DNA from: Clostridia bacterium
GTDB taxonomy: Bacteria; Bacillota; Clostridia; Peptostreptococcales; Anaerovoracaceae
Direction: 5' to 3'
Length of the DNA: 55,578 nt
NCBI GenBank assembly: GCA_900766045.1
Contig: CAAFTW010000027.1
Span: forward strand, 1-55,578
Shown here: piece by piece, positions 32,979 to 41,966 of the stretch
Layout: every line of letters starts with the position of its first letter
Numbering within the stretch: the first letter of the stretch is position 1
Made by a program: the position numbers and the translations under genes
The notes under the pieces: generated by a model
Database searches by the model: none
The model's input: only the letters and a program-made list of their open reading frames with translations
Told to the model about the DNA's origin: nothing

Positions 32979-34373
32979 ATGAAGGACGAGAAAAACGCTG
33001 TAAACAGTACGCCCGAAAGTTCATCCGACGGATTAAAAAAGAACCTTGGTGTCGGCACTGCGCTGGCAACCGTAATTGGCTGCGTAATCGGATCTGGTGT
33101 ATTTTTTAAGCCGCAGGCGATTTTCACAACGACAGGAGGCGCGCCGGGAATGGGCGTTCTGGCCTGGCTGGTTGTAGGTATCATCAGCATCTGCGCTGCC
33201 CTGACCTTTGCGGAAGTTGCCGTTCTGATCCCGAAAACGGGTGGAATTGTCACCTATATCAGAGAGATCTATAATCCGAAGCTCGGCTTTGTATGCGGCT
33301 GGGTGCAGGTTCTGCTGTTCTATCCGGCCATGATTTCCGCTCTGGCCGTAGCATTCGGCAATCAGGCAGCTATGTTTGTCGGACAGAAATTCGCAGTTCC
33401 CATTGCGCTGGTCTGCATTCTGGTGCTGGTTCTGGTAAACTGCATCAGCGCCAAGGCTGCCGGAAACCCGCAGATCGTCTTCACCATCTGCAAACTGGCG
33501 CCGATCATTCTGCTGATCATCTTTGGATTCATGAAGGGCGGAAGTTCACAGCCTCTGATGAGCCCGATGATCGGAAAGGGTGTCAGCCCGGTTGCTGCAA
33601 TGGGAATGCTGCTCGTATCCGTTCTGTTCGCCTTTGAAGGATGGACCGGTGTAGGAGCCATCGCCGGAGAGCTGAAGAATCCTGGAAAAGATCTTCCGCG
33701 CGCAATCGTCGGAGGCGTTTCCCTGATTACCGCTATTTATCTGATCATCAATCTGGCTTATCTGAAGGTTATCCCGGCATCCCAGCTCGCTGCAATGGAC
33801 GCGCCGGCTGCCGCAGTAGCCATCAAGCTGTTTGGAAATGTCGGTGGTAAGATCATCGCTGTCGGCATCATGATTTCCGTATTCGGTGCATGCAACGGAT
33901 TCATCCTTTCCGGCTCCAGAGTCATGTACTCTATGGCCGTTGAGGGACTGTTCCCGAAGCATAAGATGTTCGCAAAGCTGAATAAAGCTCAGGTTCCGGT
34001 TAATTCAATCTATCTGGTATCCATCATCGGAGCGATTTACTCCCTGAGCGGCCAGTTCAATACACTGACCAACCTCGCCGTGTTCGCATGCTGGACATTC
34101 TACACACTGAGCTTTGTCGGATGCATCAAGCTCCGCAAGGACCATCCGGAATGGAAGAGAACCTATAAAGTTCCTGGTTATCCGGTTGTACCGGCAATCG
34201 CCATCGCCAGCGGCCTGTTCGTTGTCGTTGACCAGCTCTTCCTGGCGGGACTTCAGACCACAATTCTGTCGGTATGCAGTATCGTTGTCATGCTTATCGG
34301 TGTTCCGGTCTACAATGCACTGGAAAACAGGCTGGAGAAGGAAGAGACCGATGCAGAAAGCAAGTGCGCGTAA
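32979..34373 (+). CDS. APC-family amino acid permease under glycine riboswitch control
   Basis: A 464-residue transporter with about 12 membrane helices. The first helix carries the APC substrate-binding pattern VIGCVIGSGVFFKP; helix 6 contains FAFEGWTGVGAIAGELKNPGK, like LAT-type members. Amino acid antiport or uptake is expected. Control by a glycine riboswitch suggests that it carries glycine or a closely related amino acid such as serine or alanine. Glycine aptamers more often precede gcv genes or sodium-alanine symporters, so the pairing with this permease type is informative. GAAGGGAG lies upstream of ATG 32979. Confidence 0.9.
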   Translation: MKDEKNAVNSTPESSSDGLKKNLGVGTALATVIGCVIGSGVFFKPQAIFTTTGGAPGMGVLAWLVVGIISICAALTFAEVAVLIPKTGGIVTYIREIYNPKLGFVCGWVQVLLFYPAMISALAVAFGNQAAMFVGQKFAVPIALVCILVLVLVNCISAKAAGNPQIVFTICKLAPIILLIIFGFMKGGSSQPLMSPMIGKGVSPVAAMGMLLVSVLFAFEGWTGVGAIAGELKNPGKDLPRAIVGGVSLITAIYLIINLAYLKVIPASQLAAMDAPAAAVAIKLFGNVGGKIIAVGIMISVFGACNGFILSGSRVMYSMAVEGLFPKHKMFAKLNKAQVPVNSIYLVSIIGAIYSLSGQFNTLTNLAVFACWTFYTLSFVGCIKLRKDHPEWKRTYKVPGYPVVPAIAIASGLFVVVDQLFLAGLQTTILSVCSIVVMLIGVPVYNALENRLEKEETDAESKCA

Positions 34374-34520
34374 TTGAAGAAGGCGCGCAGATGAGGCATG
34401 CTCGTTGAAGAAGTGTATATGAGAACTTGACAACTTTCTGTATTAACCATACAATTAACCCATACGATTTTTGTCAAATAACATAATTTTATGGGGCGCG
34501 GGCAGAGACATCTGCCAGAG

Positions 34521-34550
34521 AAAGGCCATTTCACGATGGCCTTTTTCTTT
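34521..34550 (+). terminator. Terminator after the amino acid permease
   Basis: AAAGGCCAT and ATGGCCTTT form a perfect 9-bp stem followed by TTCTTT. Confidence 0.85.
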
Positions 34551-34603
34551 ACCCTGAGCGCCGGTGTAAACATAACTTCGGGACAAAGAGAAAAGAGGCA
34601 AGG

Positions 34604-35419
34604 ATGAAATTCGGACTGATCGGCAGAACACTAGGACACAGCTGTTCGCCGGAAATTCACCAGAAAATATTTCAGGCACTGCATCAGAATGGAAATACTT
34701 ATGAATTGCTGGAAATGGAACCGGAGGAGCTGGAAGGCCGCCTGAAGCAGCTTGCTGCGGAAGGTTATGCAGGAGTCAACGTCACGATCCCATATAAACG
34801 TGACGTTATGCCCTTCCTGAAAGGCGTTTCCGCGGAAGTGGAGTCCATTGGTGCTGTGAATACCATCAAGTTTACAGAAGACGGTATGTTCGGCTTTAAT
34901 ACAGACTATACAGGTTTTGGAAGGTCACTTCTGGGAATGGGCGCTGATCCTCACGGAAAGGTCTGCGTGGTTCTGGGAACCGGCGGTGCGGCCAGAGCCG
35001 TCGTACAGTTTCTGGCCGACGATCATCCGAAAGAGCTTCTGGCTGTCTCCCGCCATAAGGATGAGCAGGGTGAGTTCCGCGAATTTCTGGAAAAGAATGG
35101 CGGCCGCTTGATTTCCTATGAGGAGCTTGAGGATAAGGCAGGGGACATCCTGGTAAACTGCACACCGGTTGGAATGTACCCGAAAACCGGAAAAGCTGCG
35201 GTTTCCGAAGATGTAGTAAAGAAATTCCACGCTGCCATGGATCTGATTTATAATCCAAAGGAGACAGAGTTTTTAAGAATGGGAAGGGTCAACGGACTGA
35301 AGACCAGAAACGGTATGTACATGCTGACCGCTCAGGCCGTTGCGGCAGAAGAAATCTGGCAGAACCGGCAGATTCCGGAAGAAATTCTGCAGAAAATCGC
35401 GGAGGAAATGGAAGCATGA
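34604..35419 (+). CDS. aroE: Shikimate dehydrogenase
   Basis: NADPH-dependent reduction of 3-dehydroshikimate to shikimate in the aromatic amino acid pathway. At 271 residues it is normal length. Substrate site: GHSCSPEIHQ near the start and the catalytic Lys in NVTIPYKRDVMPF; NTDYTGFGRSL follows. The dinucleotide fold shows VLGTGGAARAVVQFL, and VNCTPVGMYP is conserved. GGCAAGG is the probable ribosome binding site. The stop overlaps the start of aroK by ATGA, so the three aro genes are translationally coupled. Other shikimate pathway genes are not in the window. Confidence 0.95.
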   Translation: MKFGLIGRTLGHSCSPEIHQKIFQALHQNGNTYELLEMEPEELEGRLKQLAAEGYAGVNVTIPYKRDVMPFLKGVSAEVESIGAVNTIKFTEDGMFGFNTDYTGFGRSLLGMGADPHGKVCVVLGTGGAARAVVQFLADDHPKELLAVSRHKDEQGEFREFLEKNGGRLISYEELEDKAGDILVNCTPVGMYPKTGKAAVSEDVVKKFHAAMDLIYNPKETEFLRMGRVNGLKTRNGMYMLTAQAVAAEEIWQNRQIPEEILQKIAEEMEA

Positions 35420-35937
35420 TCAGGCAGAAAGAAAAGAACAGAAACATCATTCTGATCGGCATGCCGGGATGCGGAAAGACCAGCTTTGGACGCCGGCTGG
35501 CAGAGGCTCTGAACCGTCCCTTCCGGGACGCGGATGATGTCCTGGTGGAGCTGGAAAAGCGTTCCATCAAAGATCTCTTTAATGAAAGTGAAGACGCCTT
35601 CCGTAATGCGGAAATCCGGACCAGCCGCTATCTGGCCGGGAAAAGCGGCCTGGTCATCGCCTGCGGCGGTGGTGTTGTGGAAAGAGAAGAAAATATCCGC
35701 CTGTACAGAGAAACGGGAGCAATTATCTTTCTGGACCGTTCTCCTGAAGCGATCATGAGTGATGTGGAAACGGAAGGACGCCCGCTTCTGAAAGAAGGAA
35801 AGCAGAGAATCCTGGACCTCTACAGCAGAAGAATAGGAAAGTACCGCGCTGCGGCTGAATATACGGTTGAAAATGACGGAACAGAGGAGCAGGTGATGAA
35901 AAAACTGCTGGATCTGGTAAAGGAGGAAAAGCTGTGA
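35416..35937 (+). CDS. aroK: Shikimate kinase
   Basis: ATP-dependent phosphorylation of shikimate at the 3-hydroxyl. At 173 residues it is the usual size. The P-loop is GMPGCGKTSF (Gly15 to Thr22), the shikimate-binding part includes RDADDVLVELEK, the Gly-rich substrate segment is IACGGGVVEREE, and the lid has EGRPLLKEGKQR. It overlaps aroE and aroD by 4 bp on each side (ATGA), in the middle of the aroE-aroK-aroD operon. Confidence 0.93.
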   Translation: MIRQKEKNRNIILIGMPGCGKTSFGRRLAEALNRPFRDADDVLVELEKRSIKDLFNESEDAFRNAEIRTSRYLAGKSGLVIACGGGVVEREENIRLYRETGAIIFLDRSPEAIMSDVETEGRPLLKEGKQRILDLYSRRIGKYRAAAEYTVENDGTEEQVMKKLLDLVKEEKL

Positions 35938-36698
35938 AGCAGATCGGATCAGTAAAACTGGGAGAGGGAAGGCCGGAAGTCTGTGTACCAGTAATGGGAA
36001 AAGACTTTAGTGAGTTAAAGCAAAGTCTGGAAGCGGCCGCGCGGGTTCCTCACGATGTGGTCGAGCTGAGAATGGACAGCCTGGAAACGGCACAGAGTAA
36101 GGGAATGGTCAGAAAAGCCTTATCCCTTGCCAGGGAAGTTTTGCCGCAGGTAAATCTGCTGTACACCTTCCGGACGGCGGAGGAAGGCGGAAAACAGGAA
36201 ATTTCCGAAGATCGTTATTTTACGATGCTCGGAGAAGCCGTGGAATCAGGGCTTGCGGATGCCGTGGATATCGAGTTCTTTAAGGATTGTGAAAAGATCG
36301 GAAGGCTGATAGCTGCTGCGAAGAGGCGGAAGGTGTTCGTGATTCTGAGTTCTCATGATTTTCAGAAGACGCCGCCGCGGGAAGAAATCGTAAATCGCCT
36401 TATTACGATGAGAGACCTCGGCGCGGACGCGGCCAAGCTGGCCTGCATGCCGGGAAATGAGGAAGATGTGTTCACGCTGATGGGCGCGACGGCTGAGGTG
36501 AAGCGCAGATTTCCCGATCAGCTTCTGATCACGATGGCTATGGGAGAGATGGGAACGCTGAGCAGGATCGGAGGAGAAACGGACGGCTCCTGCCTGACCT
36601 TCGGATGCGCGGAGAAGGCCTCTGCACCGGGCCAGATGAATGCGGGAGAACTGCTGAAAATCCTTGAAACGATCCACTCTGCCATGCAGAATGTTTAA
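35934..36698 (+). CDS. aroD: 3-Dehydroquinate dehydratase, type I
   Basis: Dehydrates 3-dehydroquinate to 3-dehydroshikimate through a Schiff base. The 254-residue length and motifs are those of type I enzymes: VVELRMDSLE near residue 40, the general acid/base His141 in ILSSHDFQKTP, the Schiff-base Lys168 in GADAAKLACMP, and GEMGTLSRIGGETDG near the C-terminus. It is the last gene of the aro operon. A 10-bp AT-rich inverted repeat (36702-36711/36729-36738) follows the stop. Confidence 0.93.
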   Translation: MKQIGSVKLGEGRPEVCVPVMGKDFSELKQSLEAAARVPHDVVELRMDSLETAQSKGMVRKALSLAREVLPQVNLLYTFRTAEEGGKQEISEDRYFTMLGEAVESGLADAVDIEFFKDCEKIGRLIAAAKRRKVFVILSSHDFQKTPPREEIVNRLITMRDLGADAAKLACMPGNEEDVFTLMGATAEVKRRFPDQLLITMAMGEMGTLSRIGGETDGSCLTFGCAEKASAPGQMNAGELLKILETIHSAMQNV

Positions 36699-37104
36699 TG
36701 CTTATTGATATATACAAATAAGTTTTAGATATCAATAAAAATATTTTATAAAACAAATGTATTTGTATCCGGTACGCGCGGATACATGAAAATGTGAATT
36801 TATGCAAATCCAGTAATTTCAATACAATCGGGAGATAATGAGAATCGAGGACGGGGCCGGGAGGCTTCGTTTTTTATGTGTTGATCGTGTGACAGAAAAA
36901 TGTCAGGAACTTGACCTTTTAGAATTTATGGGTTATATTTGATATAGCTGAGGAGTTATTGGGGACAAAATTTGTTTTCTGAGCATGAATGTGTTCTGAA
37001 TACGGAACACTGTATGCAAGCAAATCTGCTCTCGTTACTCCGGGCATGGTTCATTTATTATTTTCTATTTATTACAATTTAATTACAGTTAGGAGTTGAG
37101 TTTT
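36699..37104. other. Regulatory spacer between aroD and cstA
   Basis: Contains an AT-rich inverted repeat (36702-36738), an 8-bp inverted repeat TGTATCCG/CGGATACA (36764-36786), a weak hairpin followed by TTTTTT near 36877, the cstA promoter (36911-36939) and a leader of about 155 bases with GTGTTC/GAACAC. No coding region was seen. Confidence 0.5.
36911..36939 (+). promoter_or_regulatory. Promoter of cstA
   Basis: TTGACC (36911-36916) and TATATT (36934-36939) are separated by exactly 17 bp. Confidence 0.7.
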
Positions 37105-38649
37105 TTGGCTACATTCTTACTTGGAATTGTCATCCTGATTGTAGGCGGAGCTCTCTATGGTACATTATGTGAGCGCGTCTTCCAGCCTGACGACCGCGAA
37201 ACTCCTGCTTATGCGAAACAGGACGGAGTTGACTTCGTACCGATGGCAACTTGGCGTAACTGCCTGATCAACCTGTTGAACATTGCGGGAACAGGCCCGA
37301 TCCTCGGACCTATTCAGGGTATCCTGTTTGGACCTATCGCACTTATCACTATTCCTGTCGGAAACGTAATCGGCGGTTCTTTCCACGATTATTTCTGCGG
37401 CATGATCTGCACACGTGAAGGCGGACTGCAGATGCCTGAGATGATCAGAAAGTTCACCAACAAGGGCGTATACATGGTATACAACATCTTCGTTTCCGTC
37501 CTGCTGCTCCTCGTTGGTGCTGTATTCGTATACACACCTGGAGACATTGCGGCAACACAGGTATTCCATTTCTCCGGACTTGCAACAGACCCGAAGACAT
37601 GGATCATCTACGCAGTTATCTTTATTTACTACCTGATCGCTACAGTATTCCCGATCGATAAGATCATCGGAAGAGTTTACCCGATCTTCGGAATCATTCT
37701 GGTATTCTCCGCAGTTGGTATCTTCTTCGCTCTGATCTTTGAGAAGATGCCTCTGGTTAACATCTGGGATTCCTGGAACACATCCAGCTTCAACTATGCT
37801 GCTTACTTCAAGGCAGGACACTTCGTTCCTATCTTCTTCGTAACAGTAGCCTGCGGAATTCTGTCCGGATTCCATTCCACACAGACCGCGCTGATTTCCA
37901 GAACAATCAAGACCGAGCACGAGGGACACTGGACATTCTACAACATGATGATGTGCGAAGGTTTCATCGCTATGTGCTGGGCTGCCGGCACAATGGCTAT
38001 GATTCAGCTGACAGCTGCTCACGGCGGCATCAACTTCCAGCTGGATCCTTCCACAGGAGTTATGAGCTACTTCCAGAATGTTAACGGCACAATGACAGCC
38101 ATCTCCGCTACATCTGTAGTAGGTGTTGTCTGCAAGTACTGCCTGGGTTCTGTCGGTGGTACAATCGCTCTGATCGGTGTTATCATCCTGCCGATCACAT
38201 CCGGAGACACAGCACTGCGTGCTCTGCGTCTGATGGTTGCCGATACATTCCATATCAAGCAGGATAACAACGCTAAGCGCTTTGCACTGGCTGTTCCTAT
38301 TTACGCACTGACACTGATCATCCTGATCTGGGCTAAGTTCGATCCAAACGGATTCACAACACTGTGGAGATACTTCGCTTGGTCCAACCAGACCATGGCA
38401 CTGTTCGCACTGTGCGCAATCATGATCTGGATGATTGTCAACAACAAGAAGAAGTTCATCTGGATGCCGATGATTCCGCTGGCATTCTACTCTGTAGTAT
38501 GTGTATCCTACATCTGCAACGCGCAGATCGGATTCCACCTGCCATGGAACGTATCCTACATCATCTCCTTCGTTGTTGCGATCGTACTGATTGCTATTTC
38601 CATCCACACAGGAAACAAGCGTGTTGCAGCAGATCATTCTCTGAATTAA
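37105..38649 (+). CDS. cstA: Carbon starvation protein CstA, peptide or pyruvate transporter
   Basis: A membrane protein of about 514 residues and many helices. CstA proteins have been linked to peptide uptake and to pyruvate transport under carbon limitation. Family segments include GTLCERVFQPDDRETPAYA, AGTGPILGPIQGILFGP and GFHSTQTALISRTIKTE. The start is set at TTG 37105: AGGAG at 37091-37095 lies nine bases before it, while the earlier in-frame TTG 37096 touches the ribosome binding site directly. It is monocistronic, with its own promoter and a perfect terminator. Codon use is biased to a small set (many TTC, ATC, CTG, ACA), suggesting high expression. Confidence 0.92.
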   Translation: MATFLLGIVILIVGGALYGTLCERVFQPDDRETPAYAKQDGVDFVPMATWRNCLINLLNIAGTGPILGPIQGILFGPIALITIPVGNVIGGSFHDYFCGMICTREGGLQMPEMIRKFTNKGVYMVYNIFVSVLLLLVGAVFVYTPGDIAATQVFHFSGLATDPKTWIIYAVIFIYYLIATVFPIDKIIGRVYPIFGIILVFSAVGIFFALIFEKMPLVNIWDSWNTSSFNYAAYFKAGHFVPIFFVTVACGILSGFHSTQTALISRTIKTEHEGHWTFYNMMMCEGFIAMCWAAGTMAMIQLTAAHGGINFQLDPSTGVMSYFQNVNGTMTAISATSVVGVVCKYCLGSVGGTIALIGVIILPITSGDTALRALRLMVADTFHIKQDNNAKRFALAVPIYALTLIILIWAKFDPNGFTTLWRYFAWSNQTMALFALCAIMIWMIVNNKKKFIWMPMIPLAFYSVVCVSYICNAQIGFHLPWNVSYIISFVVAIVLIAISIHTGNKRVAADHSLN

Positions 38650-38703
38650 GAGTGACGATGCAGACGTGCTGATGAGGCATGGAAAATAAATACGAATTGC
38701 TTA

Positions 38704-38737
38704 TGAGGCCGCTGCATTTTGCAGCGGCCTCATTTTT
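38704..38737 (+). terminator. Terminator of cstA
   Basis: TGAGGCCGCTGCA and TGCAGCGGCCTCA form a perfect 13-bp stem with a TTT loop, followed by TTTTT. Confidence 0.92.
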
Positions 38738-39018
38738 ATCGCGGATAAAATATACACGCGCAAGAGGAATACTGTTCTGGCTGTGCTTGAACATTGCATA
38801 GAAAGGGAATAGGTTATAAGGTGGTGTCTGCATCATGAGCTCCTCCGGAGGAGCAGACAGACATACACGGAAGAAGGCCGGTCTGTTTCCTTGCCGGTTC
38901 AGTTTTTGTCCCTGTAGAAATGCGCATAAGAACGATGTGCCGGGCTGAATCATATGGCGGGGAATTACATCTTGCTGCAGAACGGCGTAAGGCAGAATAA
39001 CAGAAGGGGGAGCCTGAC
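38738..39018. other. Spacer before the MoxR gene
   Basis: No gene seen. A perfect palindrome GCTCCTCCGGAGGAGC lies near 38840-38855, within a longer GTGTCTG/CAGACATAC pairing. It resembles a small structured leader or decayed terminator. Confidence 0.35.
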
Positions 39019-39948
39019 ATGGAAAATAATGAGATGCTGGATTTTCTGAAGGACGAGGGAATCAGCGACCGTATCATCGATGAGATCAAGTACTTCAGAA
39101 ATTACTATAAACTGGACGCAGACCTGGAAGACCGTGTTCCGGTGCCGCAGTATAAGTACTACGGAAAGGAAGTCTGGGAAGAGGCGATTACCGCGATTCT
39201 GGCTGGAGAGAACATCCTGCTGGACGGACCGAAGGCCACCGGAAAGAACGTCCTGGCTCAGGGTCTGTCCAATGTGTTCCACCGCCCGGAGTGGGATATT
39301 TCTTTCTACATCAACACAGACTCCGCGTCTCTGATTGGAACCGATACCTTCGAGAACGGAAAAGTGGTTCTCCGCAAGGGCCCGATCTATCAGGTTGCGG
39401 AAAACGGCGGATTCGGTGTGCTGGATGAAATCAACATGGCGAAGAATGAGTCACTGGCGGTTCTGCACGCGACGCTGGACTTCCGCCGCTTCATCGATGT
39501 TCCGGGTTACGATAAGATCAAGCTGCAGGAGTCCACGAGATTCATCGGAACCATGAACTACGGCTACGCGGGAACTCGTGAGGTCAATGAGGCGCTGGCA
39601 TCCCGATTTGTGGTTATCCACATGCCGGTCATCACCAAGGAAGGCCTGAAGAAGCTGATCACAGACAAGTTCCCGAACCTGAAGGATGCATATAACGAGC
39701 AGTTTGCGGATCTGTTCATGGAGATCAGGAAAAAGTGCGAGAGCGGAGAAATTTCCACCAAGGCTCTGGACCTGCGTGGACTGCTGGCATCTATTCACAT
39801 GATGGACAGAGGTCTGGATCCGGTACGCGCTCTGGAACTGGGCATGGTAAACAAGTGCTTCGACGATTACGAGCGCCAGCTGGTGGATGATATGGTATCC
39901 GTCCGCCTGCCGGGAGACCTCACAAGAGATAAGATTTTTACGGATTAG
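39019..39948 (+). CDS. MoxR-family AAA+ ATPase
   Basis: A 309-residue AAA+ ATPase of the MoxR/CbbQ/NorQ type, which works with a VWA-domain partner to remodel or activate client proteins, often by metal insertion. Walker A is GPKATGKN at residues 70-77, ending in Asn instead of the usual Thr/Ser. Walker B is GVLDEINMA, followed by sensor 1 (RFIGTMNYG) and an Arg finger region (EALASRFVVIHMP). The Asn variant in Walker A is worth noting, though I recall it in related proteins. The VWA gene starts 19 bp after the stop, so both belong to one operon. Confidence 0.88.
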   Translation: MENNEMLDFLKDEGISDRIIDEIKYFRNYYKLDADLEDRVPVPQYKYYGKEVWEEAITAILAGENILLDGPKATGKNVLAQGLSNVFHRPEWDISFYINTDSASLIGTDTFENGKVVLRKGPIYQVAENGGFGVLDEINMAKNESLAVLHATLDFRRFIDVPGYDKIKLQESTRFIGTMNYGYAGTREVNEALASRFVVIHMPVITKEGLKKLITDKFPNLKDAYNEQFADLFMEIRKKCESGEISTKALDLRGLLASIHMMDRGLDPVRALELGMVNKCFDDYERQLVDDMVSVRLPGDLTRDKIFTD

Positions 39949-39967
39949 GTAGAGATAAGAGGCAGAT

Positions 39968-41704
39968 ATGCAAGTCACAGATTTTGAGAAAAAGCGCGCA
40001 CTGAACCTGATCTGGAACGCCGCGCAGGATTACGACGCGGACCCGGGATTCAGAGTCTATGATGATGAGGGACGCGCAGATCTGTATTGGAACTGCATCA
40101 TCGGTGCGATCTGGAAACATTATGACTGGAGCAAGCTCTATGATTTCTATAAAACCTTCAACGGGCTTGTGGATCAGGGCATGTACGAGAATTTGTTCTG
40201 GATTATGTTCGAAAACGGCGCGTATGAAAAAGAAAAGAATGAGCGTCCGGTTTTCCCCTATCTCAGGAAGGAATACGCAAAGAAGACGATTCCGCATATT
40301 TACGCGTCGATCAACGCGAGCCGTGCGGACTGGCTGCTGGAAGGTCATCTGAAGCGTTCCCTGGGAGAGGACTGCGGCCTGCCGGATCTGGTCGACCGTA
40401 AACTTCTGGATGCGCTGGAAATCAGTGGAGATCTGGACACGGATCAGGCACTGGATCATCTGGCGGAAACCCTGTCGCAGTTCTTCACCTATCATCGTCC
40501 GGCGCCGGGAGAGAAGAAAAAGAAATTCGAAATCAATCCGGTCATGCATCCCTTCCTGTTCGTCAAGGCGAGAAAGGCGCATGAAGCCATGGGGCCGATG
40601 CGGAAGATGGCCTTCGGATTCGGTGAGCATCAGTCAGAATACGGCGGTTCTCTGGTGGATCAGAGCCACATCAAGGTTTCTTTCTCCAAGTACTCTGCAC
40701 AGACTGATGAAGGTTTGAAAAATTATATTAAAAACTACTTCGGCAAGCCTGTGATGAAAGAACAGGATATGAAGCAGATGGAAAAGGACTACTGCACGGG
40801 AAACCACAGGGACGTCCATCTCTACTTCACCAGCGGTGACTATGATCAGGATATGCTGAATCAGGGATTTGCCGGAAAACAGCTGCAGCTCGCGGTAGAG
40901 CAGCGTAAGGTGAACATGGATAAATTCCATGAGCAGGAGCAGAAGCACCGCGTGACCATCGACCGGCTCACCAGCCGCATCCGGAACTCGGTTCTGATGC
41001 ATATGGAGACGCAGCAGGTAAACGCTCCGACCGGCATTCTGCAGGCCAATCGTATATGGCGAGGACTGTATCTGGATGATGATACAGTATTTAAGAAAGA
41101 GATCAAAGGGGATACCGGCGATATCAGTGTGGATATTCTGATCGATTCCTCGACTTCACAGGTACACAGAACGGAAATGGTTTCTGCCCAGGCCTATATT
41201 ATTGCAGAGAGCCTGACGCGCTGCGGAATTCCTGTGCGTGTGCTGGGATTCTGCGCCATGAACGGCTACACGATCATGAACGTGTACAGAAGGTATAATG
41301 ATCCGAGAGAAGCCAACCGGAATATCTTCCGTTTCTATACCACCGGAGCCAACCGTGACGGACTGGCCGTCCGGATTACCACGGGACTGATTAAGAAAAA
41401 TCATGCCGATCACCGGATTCTGATCATCCTTTCCGATGCCAAACCGAATGACATGATCAAGATGCAGTCGGATGCCGGTGTGCTCCGGGATTATGCTGGG
41501 GACAACGGAATCGAAGATACTGCGGCAGAGGTGCACGCGGCCAGAATGGCCGGCATCAACGTGCTGGGAATTTTCTACGGCGCAGATGACGATCTGCCGG
41601 GCGTACGGAGAATGTACAACCGCGATTTCGTCCGGATCCGTTCCTACGACCGGTTTGCGGATACCGTGGGAAGCCTGCTGCAGACGCAGATTACGAGTAT
41701 TTAA
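39968..41704 (+). CDS. VWA-domain (CobT/NorD-like) partner of the MoxR ATPase
   Basis: A 578-residue cytosolic protein. The N-terminal two thirds is mostly helical and charged. The C-terminal part is a von Willebrand factor A domain with an intact metal-ion-dependent adhesion site, DSSTS at residues 393-397, plus TTGANRDGLAV and ILSDAKPNDM. This is the pattern of CobT/NorD proteins that act together with MoxR-type ATPases. Client proteins are not evident: no oxidase, reductase or chelatase is adjacent. CstA upstream is separated by a terminator and the LysR gene downstream is convergent. Confidence 0.85.
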   Translation: MQVTDFEKKRALNLIWNAAQDYDADPGFRVYDDEGRADLYWNCIIGAIWKHYDWSKLYDFYKTFNGLVDQGMYENLFWIMFENGAYEKEKNERPVFPYLRKEYAKKTIPHIYASINASRADWLLEGHLKRSLGEDCGLPDLVDRKLLDALEISGDLDTDQALDHLAETLSQFFTYHRPAPGEKKKKFEINPVMHPFLFVKARKAHEAMGPMRKMAFGFGEHQSEYGGSLVDQSHIKVSFSKYSAQTDEGLKNYIKNYFGKPVMKEQDMKQMEKDYCTGNHRDVHLYFTSGDYDQDMLNQGFAGKQLQLAVEQRKVNMDKFHEQEQKHRVTIDRLTSRIRNSVLMHMETQQVNAPTGILQANRIWRGLYLDDDTVFKKEIKGDTGDISVDILIDSSTSQVHRTEMVSAQAYIIAESLTRCGIPVRVLGFCAMNGYTIMNVYRRYNDPREANRNIFRFYTTGANRDGLAVRITTGLIKKNHADHRILIILSDAKPNDMIKMQSDAGVLRDYAGDNGIEDTAAEVHAARMAGINVLGIFYGADDDLPGVRRMYNRDFVRIRSYDRFADTVGSLLQTQITSI

Positions 41705-41716
41705 CGAGGAGCTGTT

Positions 41717-41757
41717 ATAAGAACTTAGCAGAGAAGAGACAGCTGCTAAGTTCTTAT
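41717..41757. terminator. Perfect 15-bp hairpin between convergent genes
   Basis: ATAAGAACTTAGCAG and CTGCTAAGTTCTTAT are exact complements with an 11-base loop. Neither side has a long T-run, but its place between convergent units suggests a bidirectional terminator. Confidence 0.65.
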
Positions 41758-41795
41758 CCTGTACCGTATTCAGACAGGCCGCGAAAAGCACAGCC

Positions 41796-41930
41796 TCAGA
41801 TCAGCGTATGAATGGCGCCGTCCAGAATAACTCCGCTGAAATCGATCTGTGCATCATTCAGCATCTGCCGTGTGACTGGACAGTTGTAGTGGTGAAGGGT
41901 GGTCATTTTAATGCTCGGTCCAAGCCCCAT
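41796..41930 (-). CDS. 44-residue PrdE-like peptide or prdE remnant
   Basis: A short ORF that translates to a protein starting MGLGPSIKMTTLHHYNCP and continuing to DFSGVILDG before its stop. It aligns without gaps with the first 38 residues of PrdE at 16553; 16 positions are identical, including GPS, K8, T10, LHH, P18, D30, G33 and G38. The match covers the segment next to the pyruvoyl site of PrdA. AGAGAGGA lies nine bases upstream, and the ORF follows the LysR gene by 36 bp on the same strand. After the stop, no frame continues the similarity. It is either a truncated relic of a second prdE/grdE-like gene or a retained mini-protein. Confidence 0.6.
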   Translation of the reverse strand: MGLGPSIKMTTLHHYNCPVTRQMLNDAQIDFSGVILDGAIHTLI

Positions 41931-41966
41931 AAGTATGATCCTCTCTTTCTGAATCTGAAGCGTTTA

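Noticed and set aside
37165..38637. 490-codon minus-strand frame opposite cstA
   Set aside because: Composition rich in Cys, His, Asp and Gln mirrors the membrane protein's codon bias; no plausible protein features.
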